Shown here piece by piece: positions 10,801 through 25,070 of a stretch of DNA of 64,000 bases. Position numbers and translations under genes: made by a program. Within the stretch, counting starts at the first letter, position 1. Every line of letters starts with the position of its first letter. The DNA lies in the NCBI GenBank assembly GCA_032209605.1, contig JASFXZ010000014.1, positions 2,562,912 through 2,626,911 on the forward strand, written 5' to 3'. The notes beneath the pieces are model-generated. The model had not been told where the DNA came from and ran no database searches. It saw only the letters and a program-made list of their open reading frames with translations. The stretch comes from Mactromeris polynyma (taxonomy: Eukaryota; Mollusca; Bivalvia; Venerida; Mactridae).

Positions 10801-12339
10801 TCAATGGAAAATAATTCTTTGATACAAGGACACATTGCTTAGATACAAGGGAACATACTGCTAAGACTCAATGGAATATATTGCTAAGATACAAGGGAAC
10901 ATATTGTTTGGATACGAAAGAACATACTGCTAAGAAACAAAGGAATATATTACTTAGATACAATGGAACGTATTGCTTACATACAAGGGAACATACTGCT
11001 AAGACTCAATGGAATATATTTCTAAGACTCAATGGAATATATTACTTAGATACAAGGGAACATACTGCTAAGACTCAATGGAATATATTACTTAGATGCA
11101 AGGGAACATATTGCCTAGATCCAAGGGCACATACTGCTAAGACTCAAAGGAATATATTACTTAGATACAAGGGAACATGTTGCCTAGATCCAAGGCCACA
11201 TACTGCTAAGACTCAATGGAATATATTGCTTAGATACAAGGGAACATACTGCAAAGACTCAATGGAACATATCGCTTAGATCCAAGGGCTCATACTGCTA
11301 AGACTCAATGGAATATATTACTTAGATACAAGGGAAAATATTGTCTAGATCCAAGGGCACATACTGCTAAGACTCAATGGAATATATTGCTTAGATAAAA
11401 GGAAACATATTGCTTAGATCCAAGGGCACATACGGCTAAGACTCAATGGAATATATTACTTAGATACAACGGAACATATTGCCTAGATCCAAGGGCACAT
11501 ACTGCTAAGACTCCATGGAATATATTACTTAGATAACAGGGAACATATTGTATAGATACCTGGGAACATACTGCTAAGACTCAATGGAATATATTGCTTA
11601 GATACAGGGCAACATATTTTTCTTAGATCCAAGGGAACATACTTCTAAGACTCAGTGGAATGTATTACTTAGATACAAGGGGACATACTGCTTAGATCCA
11701 AGGGACCATACTGCTAGAATCCAATGGAATATATTACTTAGATGCAAGGGAACCTATCGCTTAGATACAAGACAACATACTACTAAGACTCAGTGGAATA
11801 TATTACTTAGATGCAAGGGAACATATAGCCTTGATCCAAGGGCACATACTGCTTAGACTCAATGGAATATATTACTAAGATGCTAGGGTACATATTGCCT
11901 AGATCCAAGGGCACATACTGCTAAGACTCAATGGAATATATTACTTAGATACAAGGGAAAATATCGCTTAGATCCAAGGGCACATACTACAAAGACTCAA
12001 TGGAATATATTACTTAGATGCAAGGGAACATATTGCCTAGATCCAAGGGCACATACTGCTAAGACTCAATGGAATATATTACTTAGATACAAGGGAACAT
12101 ATCGCTTAGATCCAATGGCACATACTGCTAAGACTCAATGGAATATATTACTTAGATACAAGGGAACATATTGCCTAGATCCAAGGGCACATACTGCTAA
12201 GACTCAATGGAATATATTGCTTAGATACAAGGGAACATACTGCAAAGACTCAATGGAATATATTACTTAGATACAATGGAACATACTGCTCAGACTCAAT
12301 AGAATATATTGCTTAGATACAAGGGGACGTATTTCTTAG

Positions 12340-13400
12340 ATACAAGGGAACATACTGCTAAGTCTCATCGGAATATATTGCTAAGATACAAGGCAGCATA
12401 TTGCTTAGATTCAAGGAAACATACTGCTAAGACTCAGTGGAATGTATTACTTAGATACAAGGGGAACATACTGATATGACTCAATGGAACATATTGCTTA
12501 GATCCAAGGGAACAAACTGCTAAGACTCAGTGGAATGTATTACTCAGATACAAGGGGACATAAAGCTTAGATCCAAGGGAACATACTGCTCAGACTCATC
12601 GCAATATATTGCTTAGATCCAAGGGAACATACTGCGAAGACTCAAAGGAGTATATAGCTTAGATCCAAGGGAACATATTGCTTAGATCCAAGGCAACATA
12701 TCCCTAGACTCAATGGAATATATTGATTAGATACAAGGGAACATATTGCTTAGATACAAGGGAACATATTGCTTAGATCCAAGGGAACATACTGCTTAGA
12801 TCCTAGGGCACATACTGCTAAGATTCAATGGAATATATTACTTAGATAACAGGAAGCATATTGCTTAGATACAATGGAACATACTGCTAAGACTCAGTGG
12901 AATATAATACTTAGATACAAGGGGACATACTGCTTAGATCAAGGGAAACATACTGCTAAGACTCATCGGAATATATTGCTTAGATACAGGGCAACATATT
13001 GCTTAGATCCATGAGAACATACTGCTTAGACTCAATGGAATATATTGCTTAGATACAAGGAAACATATTGCTTAGATGCAAGGGAACATATTGCTTAGAT
13101 CCAAGGGAACATACTGCTTAGATCCAAGGCCACATACTGCTAAGATTCTATGGAATATTTTACTTAGATAAAAGGAAACATATTGCTTAGATACAATGGA
13201 AAATACTGCTAAGACTCAGTGGAATATATTACTTAGATACAAGGGGACATACTGCTTAGATCAAGGGAATATATTGCTAAGATACATGGGAACATATTGC
13301 TTGGATCCGAAAGAACATACTGCTAAGAAACAAAGGAATATATTACTTAGATACAATGGAACGTATTGCTTACATACAAGGGAACATACTGCTAAGACTC
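12340..13400 (+). repeat. Higher-order block related to the 57.4-64 kb units
   Basis: Shares with 57.3-58.3, 60.3-61.6 and 63.4-64.0 kb the ordered markers AGTCTCATCGG or AGACTCAGTGG, then GGGGAACATACTGATATG, then ATAAAGCTTAG, then ACATATCCCTAGACTC. From about 12980 to 13400 it matches 61170-61590 at a constant offset of 48,190 bp. Confidence 0.75.
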
Positions 13401-13899
13401 AATGGAATATATTGCGAAGACTCAATGGAATATATTACTTAGATACAATGGAACATACTGCTCAGACTCAATGGAATATATTGCTTAGATACAAGGGGAT
13501 GTATTTCTTAGATACAGGGGAACATACTGCTAAGATTCAATGGAACATACTGCTAAGACTCAATGGAATATTTTGATTAGATTCAAATGGACATCATGCT
13601 TAGATGCAAGGGAACATATTGCTAAGATACAAGGGAACATACTGATATGACTCAATGGAACATATTGCTGATATCCAAGGGAACATACTGCTAAGACTCA
13701 GTGGAATGTATTACTTAGATACAAGGGGACATAAAGCTTAGATCCAAGGGAACATACTGCCAAGACTCATCGCAATATATTGCTTAGATACAATGGAACA
13801 TATCGCTTAGATCCAAGGGCACATACTGCTAAGACTCAATGGAATATATTACTTAGATACAAGGAAACATATTGCCTAGATCCAAGGGCACATACTGCT

Positions 13900-15720
13900 A
13901 AGACTAAATGGAACATATTGCTTAGATCCAAGGGAACATACTGCTAAGACTCAGTGGAATGTAATACTTAGATACAAGGGGACATACTGCTTAGATCCAA
14001 GGGAATATACTGCTAAGACTCATTGGAATATATTGCTTAGATCCAAGGGAACATACTGGTTAGATCCAAAGGCACACACTGCTAAGATTCAATGGAATAT
14101 ATTACATAGATAACAGGAAACATATTGCTTAGATACAATGGAACATACTGCTAAGACTCAGTGGAATATATTACTTAGATACAAGGGGACATACTGCTTA
14201 GATCAAGGGAAACATACAGCTTTGATTCATCGGAATATATTGCTTGGATACAAGGAAACATATTGCTTAGATCCAAGGGAACGTGCTGCTAAGACTCAGT
14301 GGAATATATCACTTAGATGCAAGGGAACCTATCGCTTAGATCCAAGGGCACATACTACTAAGACTCAATGGAATATATTACTTAGATGCAAGGGAATATA
14401 GTGCCTAGATCCAAGGGCACATACTGCTAAGACTCAATGGAATATATTACTTAGATACAAGGGAACATATCGCTTAGATCCAAGGGCACATACTACTAAG
14501 ACTCAATGGAATATATTACTTAGATGCAAGGGAACATATCGCTTAGATCCAAGGGCACATACGGCTAAGACTCAATGGAATATATTACTTAGATATAAGG
14601 GAACATATTGCCTAGATCCAAGGGCACATACTGCTAAGACTCAATGGAATATATTACTTAGATAACAGGGAACATATTGTATAGATACCAGGGAACATAC
14701 TGCTAAGACTCAATGGAATAAATTGCTTAGATACAGGGCAACATATTTTGCTTAGATCCAAGGGAACATAGTGCTAAGACTCAGTGGAATGTATTACTTA
14801 GATACAAGCGGACATACTCCTTAGATCCAAGGGACCATACTGCTAAGATTCAATGGAATATATTACTTAGATGCAGGGAACCTATGGCTTAGATCCAAGG
14901 GCACATACTATTAAGACTCAATGTAATATATTACTTAGATGCAAGGGAAAATATTGCCTAGATCCAAGGGCACATACTGCTAAGACTCAATGGAATATAT
15001 TACTTAGATCCAAGGGAACATATCGCTTAGATCCAAGGGCACATACTACTAAGACTCAATGGAATATATTACTTAGATGCAAGGGAACATATCGCTTAGA
15101 TCCAAGGGCACATACTGCTAAGACTCAATGGAATATATTACTTAGATACAAGGGAACATATTGCCTAGAACCAAGGTCACATACTGCTAAGACTCAATGT
15201 AATATATTACTTAGATAACAGGGAACATATTGTATAGATACCAGGGAACATACTGCTAAGACTCAATGGAATATATTGCTTAGATACAGGGCAACATATT
15301 GCTTAGATCCAAGGGAACATACTGCTAAGACTCAGTGGAATGTATTACTTAGATACCAGGGAACATACTGCTAAGACTCAATGGAATATATTGCTTAGAT
15401 ACAGGGCAACATATTGCTTAGATCCAAGGGAACATACTGCTAAGACTCAGTGGAATGTATTACTTAGATACAAGGGGACATACTGCTTAGATCCAAGGGA
15501 CCATACTGCTAAGACTTAGTGGAATGCATTACTTAAATACAAGGGAACGTATTGCTTAGATACAAGGGAACATACAGCTAAGACTCAATGAAATATATTG
15601 CTTAGATACAAGGGAACATATTGCTTAGATAAAAGGGAACATACTGCTAAGACTCAATGGAATATACTGATTAGATCCAATGGAACATACTGCTAAGACT
15701 CAATGGAATATATTGCTTAG
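13900..15720 (+). repeat. Higher-order block, distant partner at 46.4-48.5 kb
   Basis: Shares with 46420-48490 the rare short unit GATGCAGGGAACCTAT (about 14870 and 47685), the variant ACTATTAAGACTCAATG, and a doubled ATACCAGGGAACATACTGC / ATACAGGGCAACATATTGC motif. The offset moves from 32,562 to 32,815 bp across the block, a difference of 253 bp (11 monomers). Confidence 0.7.
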
Positions 15721-17374
15721 ATACAGGGCAACATATTGCTTAGATACAAGGGAACATACTGCAAAGACTCAATGGAATATATTACTTAGATACAATGGAA
15801 CATACTGCTCAGACTCAATGGAATATACTGCTTAGATACAAGGGGACGTATTTCTTAGATACAAGGGAACATATTGCTAAGATCCAAAGGAACATACTGC
15901 TAAGACTCAATGGAAGATTTTGATTAGATTCAAATGGACATCATGCTTAGATGCAAGGGAACATATTGCTTAGATACAAGGGAACATACTGATATGACTC
16001 AATGGAACATATTGCTTAGATCCAAGGGAACATACTGCTAAGACTCAGTGGAATGTATTACTTAGATACAAGGGGACATAACGCTTAGATCCAAGGGAAC
16101 ATACTGCTAAGACTCATCGCAATATATTGCTTAGATCCAAGGAACATACTGCGAAGGCTCAAAGGAATATATAGCTTCGATCCAAGGGAACATATTGCTT
16201 AGATCCAAGGGAACATACTGCTTAGACTCAATGGAATTTATTGCTTAGATACAAGGGAACATATTGCTTAGATACAAGGGAACATATTGCTTAGATCCAA
16301 GGAAACATACTGCTTTGATCCAAGGGCACATACTGCTAAGATTCAATGGAATATATTACTTAGATAACAGGAAACATATTGCTTAGATACAATGGAACAT
16401 ACTGCTTAGACTCAATGGAATATATTGCTTAGATACAAGGGAACATATTGCTTAGATACATGGGAACATATTGCTTAGATCCAAGGAAACATACTGCTTG
16501 GATCCAAGGGCACATACTGCTAAGATTCAATGGAATATATTACTTAGATAACAGGAAACATATTGCTTAGATACAATGGAACATACTGCTAAGACTCAGT
16601 GGAATATATTACTTAGATACAAGGGGACATACTGCTTAGATCAAGGGAAACATACTGCTTAGACTCATCCGAATATATTGTTTAGATACAAGGAAACATA
16701 TTGCTTAGATCCAAGGGAACGTACTGCTAAGACTCAGTGGAATATATTGCTTAGATACAAGGCAACATATTGCTTAGATCCAAGGAAACATACTGCTAAG
16801 ACTCAGTGGAATGTATTACTTAGATACAAGGGGACATACTGCTTAGATCCAAAGAAGCATACTGCCAAGACTCAATGGAATATATTACTTAGATAACTGG
16901 GAACATATTGTATAGATACCAGGGAACATACTGCTAAGACTCAATGGAATACATTGCTTAGATACAGGGCACAATATTGCTTAGATCCAAGGGAACATAC
17001 TGCTAAGACTCAGTGGAATGTATTACTTAGATACAAGGGGACATACTGCATAGATCCAAGGGACCATACTGCTAAGACTCAATGGAATATATCACTTAGA
17101 TGCACGGGAATCTATCGCTTAGATCCAAGGGCACATACTACTATGACTCAATGGAATATATTACTTAGATGCAAGGGAACATATTGCCTAGATCCAAGGG
17201 CAAATACTGCTAAGACTCAATGGAATATATTACTTAGATACAAGGGAACATATCGCTTAGATCCAAGGGCACATACTACTAAGACTCAATGGAATATATT
17301 ACTTAGATGCAAGGGAACATATTGCCTAGATCCAAGGGCACATACTGCTAAGACTCAATGGAATATATTACTTA

Positions 17375-18120
17375 GATACATGTGAACATCTAGCCTAGAT
17401 CCAAGGGCACATACTGCTAAGACTCATTGGAATATATTGCTTAGATACAAGGGAACATACTGCAAAGACTCAATGGAATATATTACTTAGACACAATGGA
17501 ACATACTGCTCAGATTCAATGGAATATATTGCTTAGATACAAGGGGACATATTTCTTAGATGCAAGGGAACACACTGCTGAGATTCAATGGTATATATTG
17601 CTTAGATACAAGGGAACATATCGCTTAGATCCAAGGGCACATACAGCTAAGACTCAATGGAATATATTACTTTGATACAAGGGAACATATTGCTAAGATC
17701 CAAAGGAACATACTGCTAAGACTCAAAGGTATATTTTGCTTAGATTCAAATGGACATCATGCTTAGATGCAATGGAACATATTGCTTAGATACAAGGGAA
17801 CATACTGATATGACTCAATGGAACATATTGCTAAGATCCAAGGGAACATTCTGCTAAGACTCAATGGAATATATAACTTAAATACAAGGGAACGTTTTGC
17901 TTAGATACAAGGGAACATACAGCTAAGACTCAATGAAATATATTGCTTAGATACAAGGGAACATATTGCTTAGATAAAAGGGAACATACTGCTAAGACTC
18001 AATGGAATATACTGCTTAGATCCAATGGAACATACTGCTAAGACTCAATGGAATATATTGCTTACATACAGGGCAACATATTGCTTAGTTCCAAGGGAAC
18101 ATACTGCTAAGACTCAGTGG
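17375..18120 (+). repeat. Higher-order copy, partner 2,690 bp downstream
   Basis: Starts at the variant GTGAACATCTAGCCTAG and matches 20065-20810 at a constant 2,690-bp offset, one base short of 117 monomers. The shared rare forms include TTAGACACAATGG, ATTCAATGGTATATATTGC and GGAACGTTTTGC. Confidence 0.8.
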
Positions 18121-19740
18121 AATGTATTACTTAGATGCAAGGGTACATATTGCCTAGATCCAAGGGCACATACTGCTAAGACTCAATGGAATATATTACT
18201 TAGATACAAGGGAACATATCGCTTAGATCCAAGGGCACATACTACTAAGACTCAATAGAATATATTACTTAATTGCAAGGGAACATATTGCCTAGATCCA
18301 AGGGCACATACTGCTAAGACTCAATGGAATATATTGCTTAGATACAAGGGAACATATTGCAAAGACTCAATGGAATAAATTACTTAGATACAATGGAACA
18401 TACTGCTCAGACTCAATGGAATATATTGCTTAGACTCAATGGAATATATTGCTTAGATACAAGGGAACATATTGCTTAGATACAAGGGAACATATTGCTT
18501 ATATCCAAGGGAACATACTGCTTAGATCCAAGGGCACATGCTGCTAAGATTCAATGGAATATATTACTTAGATAACGGGGAACATATTGTATAGATACCA
18601 GGGAACATACTGCTAAGACTCAATGGAATATATTGCTTAGATACAGGGCAATATATTACTTAGATCCAAGGTAACATACTGCTAAGACTCAGTGGAATGT
18701 ATTACTAAGATACAAGGGACCATACTGCTAAGACTCAATGGAATATATCACTTAGATGCAAGGGAACCTATCGCTTAGATCCAAGGGCACATACTACTAA
18801 GACTGAATGGAATATATTACTTAGATGCAAGGGAACATATTGCCTAGATCCAAGGGCACATACTGCTTAGACTAAATGGAATATATTACTTAGATACAAG
18901 GTAACATATCGCTTAGATCCAAGGGCACATACTACTAAGACTCAATGGAATATATTACTTAGATGCAAGGGAACTTATCGCTAAGATCCAAGGGCACATA
19001 CGGCTAAGACTCAATGGAATATATTACTTAGATACAAGGGAACATATTGCCTAGATCGAAGGGCACATACTGCTAAGACTCAATGGAATATATTACTTAG
19101 ATACAAGGGAACATTTGCCTAGATCCAAGGGCACATACTGCTAAGACTCAATGGAATATATTGCTTAGATACAAGGGAACATACTGCAAAGACTCAATGG
19201 AATATATTACTTAGATACAATGGAACATACTGCTCAGACTCAATGGAATATATTGCTTAGATACAAGGGGACATACTGCTTTGATCCAAGGGAACATGCT
19301 GCAAAGACTCAATGGAATATATTACTTAGATTAAAGGGAACATATTGCCTAGATCCAAGTGAACATACTACGAAGACTCAATGAAATATATTGCTTAGAT
19401 CCAAGTCAACATACTGCTATGACTCAATGGAATATATTGCTTAGATACATTGGAACATATTGCTTAGATACACGGGAACATACTGCTTAGATTCAATGGA
19501 ATATATTACTTAGATACAAAAGAACATACTGCTGAGACTCAATGGAACATATTGCTTAGATACAAGGGAACATACTGCTAAGATACAATGGAACATATTG
19601 CTTAGATAACAGGAAACATATTGCTTAGATACAAGGGATCATACTGCTAAGACGCAATATAACATATTGCTTAGATCCAAGGGAACATACTGCTAAGACT
19701 CAGTGGAATATAGTGCTTTGATACAAGGGGACACATTGCT
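18020..19740 (+). repeat. Higher-order block, copy 1 of 3
   Basis: Contains in order GATAACGGGG, ACTGAATGGAATATATTAC, CTAGATCGAAGGG, GATCCAAGTCAAC, TACATTGGAACAT and the uninterrupted version of the site hit by the first insertion (19701-19740). The same order appears at 22.5-24.1 and 48.5-50.2 kb. Between GATAACGGGG and GATCCAAGTCAAC this copy is 69 bp longer than the other two. Confidence 0.8.
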
Positions 19741-20064
19741 TAGATACAAGGGAACATACTGCTAAGACTCTATGGAATATATTACTTAGATACAAGAGAA
19801 CATATTGCTTAGATCCAAGGGGACATATTGCCTAGATACAAGGGAACATATTGCTTAGATACAAGGCAACATATTGCTTAGATCCAACGAAACATACTGC
19901 TAAGACTGAGTGGAAAGTATTACTTAGATACAAGGGGACATACTGCTTAGATCCAAGGGAACATACTGCTAAGAATCAATGGAATATATTACTTAGATAA
20001 CAGGGAACGTATTGTATAGATACCAGGTAACATACTGCTAAGACACAATGGAATATATTGCTTA

Positions 20065-20810
20065 GATACAAGTGAACATCTAGCCTAGATCCAAGGGCAC
20101 ACACTGCTAAGACTCAATGGAATATATTGCTTAGATACAAGGGAACATACTGCAAAGACTCAATGTAATATATTACTTAGACACAATGGAACATACTGCT
20201 CAGATTCAATGGAATATATTGCTTAGATACAAGGGGACATATTTCTTAGATACAAGGGAACACACTGTTGAGATTCAATGGTATATATTGCTTAGATACA
20301 AGGGAACATATCGCTTAGATCCAAGGGCACATACAGCTAAGACTCAATGGAATATATTACTTTGATACAAGGGAACATATTGCTAAGATCCGAAGGAACA
20401 TACTGCTAAGACTCAAAGGAATATTTTGCTTAGATTCAAATGGACATCATGCTTAGATGCAATGGAACATATTGCTTAGATACAAGGGAACATACTGATA
20501 TGACTCAATGGAATATATTGCTTAGATCCAAGGGAACATTCTGCTAAGACTCAGTGGAATATATAACTTAAATACAAGGGAACGTTTTGCTTAGATACAA
20601 GGGAACATACAGCTAAGACTCAATGAAATATATTGCTTAGATACAAGGGAACATATTGCTTAGATAAAAGGGAACATACTGCTAAGACTCAATGGAATAT
20701 ACTGCTTAGATCCAATGGAACATACTGCTAAGACTCAATGGAATATATTGCTTACATACAGGGCAACATATTGCTTAGATCCAAGGGAACATACTGCTAA
20801 GACTCAGTGG
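20065..20810 (+). repeat. Higher-order copy, partner of 17375-18120
   Basis: Second member of the 2,690-bp-spaced pair. It carries the same rare variants and then diverges, reading GATACAAGGGGACATACTGC where the first copy reads GATGCAAGGGTACATATTGC. Confidence 0.8.
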
Positions 20811-22499
20811 AATGTATTACTTAGATACAAGGGGACATACTGCTTAGATCCAAGGGCACATACTGCTAAGACTCAATGGAATATATTACTAAGATGCAAG
20901 GGAACATATTGCCTAGATCCAAGGGCACATACTGCTAAGACTCAATGGAATATATTACTTAGATACAAGGGAACATATCGCTTAGATCCAAGGGCACTTA
21001 CTACTAAGACTCAATGGAATATATTACTTAGATGCAAGGGAACATATTGCGTAGATCCAAGGGCACATACTGCTAAGACTCAATGTAATATATTACTTAG
21101 ATACAAGGGAACATATCGCTTAGATCCAAGGGCACATACTGCTAAGACTCAATGGAATATATTACTTAGATACAAGGGAACATATTGCCTAGATCCAAGG
21201 GCACATACTGCTAAGACTCAATGGAATATATTGCTTAGATACAAGGGAACATACTGCAAAGACTCAATGGAATATACTGCTTAGATACAAGGGGACGTAT
21301 TTCTTAGATACAAGGGAACATATTGCTAAGATCCAAAGGAACATACTGCTAAGACTGAACGGAATATTTTGATTAGATTCAAATGGACATCATGCTTAGA
21401 TGCCAGGACACATATTGCTTAGATAAAAGGGAACATACTGATATGACTCAATGGAACATATTGCTTAGATCCAAGGGAACATACTGCTAAGACTCAGTGG
21501 AATGTATTACTTAGATACAAGGGAACATAACGCTTAGATCCAAGGGAACATACTGCTAAGACTCATCGCAATATATTGCTTAGATCCAAGGGAACATACT
21601 GCGAAGACTCAAAGGAATATATAGCTTCGATCCAAGGGAACATATTGCTTAGATCCAAGGGAACATACTGCTTAGACTCAATGGAATATATTGCTTAGAT
21701 ACAAGGGAACATATTGCTTAGATACAAGGGAACATATTGCTTAGATCCAAGGAAACATACTGCTTTGATCCAAGGGCACATACTGCTAAGATTCAATGGA
21801 ATATATTACTTAGATAACAGGAGACATATTGCTTAGATACAATGGAACATACTGCTTAGACTCAATGGAATATATTGCTTAGATACAAGGGAACATATTG
21901 CTTAGATACAAGGGAACATATTGCTTAGATCCAAGGAAACATACTGCTTTGATCCAAGGGCACATACTGCTAAGATTCAATGGAATATATTACTTAGATA
22001 ACAGGAAACATATTGCTTAGATACAATGGAACATACTGCTAAGACTCAATGGAATATATTACTTAGATACAAGGGGATATACTGCTTAGATCAAGGGAAA
22101 CATACTGCTTAGACTCATCGGAATATATTGCTTAGATACAAGGAAACATATTGCTTATATCCAAGGGAACGTACTGCTAAGACTCAGTGGAATATATTGC
22201 TTAGATACAAGGCAACATATTGCTTAGATCCAAGGAAACATACTGCTAAGACTCAGTGGAATGTATTACTTAGATGCAAGGGGACATACTGCTTAGATCC
22301 AAGGGAGCATACTGCTAAGACTCAATGGAATATATTGCTTACATACAGGGCAACATATTGCTTAGATCCAAGGGAACATTCTGCTAAGACTCAGTGGAAT
22401 GTATTACTTAGATACAAGGGGACATACTGCTTAGATCCAAGGGACCATACTGCTAAGACTCAATGGAATATATTACTTAGATGCAAGGGAACCTATCGC

Positions 22500-24100
22500 A
22501 TAGATCCAAGGGCACATACTACTAAGACTCTATGCAATATATTACTTAGATGCAAGGGTATATATTGCCTAGATCCAAGGGCACTAATGCTAAGACTCAA
22601 TGGAATATATTACTTAGATACAAGGGAACATATCGCTTAGATCCAAGGGCACATACTACTAAGACTCAATGGAATATATTACCTAATTGCAAGGGAACAT
22701 ATTGCCTAGATCCAAGGGCACATACTGCTAAGACTCAATGGAATATATTGCTTAGATACAAGGGAACATATTGCAAAGACTCAATGGAATATATTACTTA
22801 GATACAATGGAACATACTGCTCAGACTCAATGGAATATATTGCTTAGACTCAATGGAATATATTGCTCAGATACAAGGGAACATATTGTTATATACAAGG
22901 GAACATATTGCTTATATCCAAGGGAACATACTGCTTAGATCCAAGGGCATATACTGCTAAGATTCAATGGAATATATTACTTAGATAACGGGGAACATAT
23001 TGTATAGATACCAGGGAACATACTGCTAAGACTCAATGGAATATATTGCTTTGATACAGGGCAATATATTGCTTAGATCCAAGGTAACATACTGCTAAGA
23101 CTCAGTGGAATGTATTACTAAGATACAAGGGACCATACTGCTAAGACTCAATGGAAAATATCACTTAGATGCAAGGGAACCTATCGCTTAGATCCAAGGG
23201 CACATACTACTAAGACTGAATGGAATATATTACTTAGATGCAAGGGAACATATTGCCTAGATCAAAGGGCACATACTGCTTAGACTAAATGGAATATATT
23301 ACTTAGATACAAGGTAACATATCGCTTAGATCCAAGGGCACATACTACTAAGACTCAATGGAATATATTACTTAGATGCAAGGGAACATATCGCTTAGAT
23401 CCAAGGGCACATACGGCTAAGACTCAATGGAATATATTACTTAGATACAAGGGAACATATTGCCTAGATCGAAGGGCACATACTGCTAAGACTCAATGGA
23501 ATATATTACTTAGATACAAGGGAACATTTGCCTAGATCCAAGGGCACATACTGCTAAGACTCAATGGAATATATTGCTTAGATACAAGGGAACATACTGC
23601 AAAGACTCAATGGAATATATTACCTAGATACAATGGAACATACTGCTCAGACTCAATGGAATATATTGCTTAGATACAAGGGGACATACCGCTTAGATCC
23701 AAGTGAACATACTACGAAGACTCAATGAAATATATTGCTAAGATCCAAGTCAACATACTGCTATGACTCAATGGAATATATTGCTTAGATACATTGGAAC
23801 ATATTGCTTAGATACACGGGAACATACTGCTTAGATTCAATGGAATATATTACGTAGATACAAGGGAACATATTGCTTAGATACAAAAGAACATACTGCC
23901 GAGACTCAATGGAACATATTGCTTAGATACAAGGGAACATACTGCTAAGATACAATGGAACATATTTCTTAGATAACAGGAAACATATTGCTTAGATACA
24001 AGGGATCATACTGCTAAGACGCAATTTAACATATTGCTTAGATCCAAGGGAACATACTGCTAAGACTCAGTGGAATATAGTGCTTTGATACAAGGGGACA
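22500..24100 (+). repeat. Higher-order block, copy 2 of 3
   Basis: Same ordered markers as 18020-19740, from GATAACGGGG at 22984 to GATCCAAGTCAAC at 23745 and the uninterrupted insertion site near 24068. Compared with copy 1 it has lost 69 bp, exactly one trimer, between these markers. Confidence 0.8.
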
Positions 24101-25070
24101 CATTGCTTAGATACAAGGGAACATACTGCTAAAACTCAATGGAATATATTGCTTATATCCAAGGGAACATATTACTTAGATCCAAGGGAACATACTGCTA
24201 AGACACAATGGAATATATTGCTTAGATACAAAGGAACATATTGCTTAGATCCAAGGGAACATACTGCTTAGATCCAAGGGCACATACTGCTCAGACTCAA
24301 TGGAATATATTACTTAGATAACAGGAAATATATTGCTTAGATACAAGGGAACATACTGCTAAGATTCAATGGAATATATTACTTAAATACAAGGGGATAT
24401 ACTGCTAAGACTCAATGGAATATATTGTTTAGATATAAGGGAACATACTGCTAAGACTCTATGGAATATATTACTTAGATACAAGAGAACGTATTGCTTA
24501 GATCCAAGGGGACATATTGCCTAGATACAAGGGAACATATTGCTTAGATACAAAGGAACATACTGCTAAGACTCGGTGGAATATACAACTTAGATACAAG
24601 GGGACATACTGCTTAGATCAAGTGGAACATACTGATTATACTCATCGGAATATATTGTTTACATACAAGGGAACATATTGCTTAGATCCAAGGAACATAC
24701 TGCTAAGACTCAATGGAATAAATTACTTAGATACAAGGGAACATACTGCTTAGATAAATCGGACCATACTGCTAAGACTCAATGGAATATATTGCTGAGA
24801 TACAAGGGAACATATTGCTTAGATACAAGGGAACATACTGCCTAGATACAAGGGAACATACTGCTTAGATCCAAGGGAACATACTGCTAAGACTCAATGG
24901 AATATATTACTTAGATACAAGGGAACATACTGCTAAGACTCAATGGAATATATTGCTTAGATACAAGGGAACATACTGCTAAGACGCAATTTAACATATT
25001 GCTTAGATCCAAGGGAACATACTGCTAATACTCAGTGGAATATAGTGCTGAGATACAAGGGAACATACTG

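Noticed and set aside
16175..16191. CENP-B-box-like match (TTCGATCCAAGGGAAC; also near 21625)
   Set aside because: It shares TTCG and the central A but lacks the required CGGG core, and it occurs in only a couple of variant monomers. It gives no support for centromere function.
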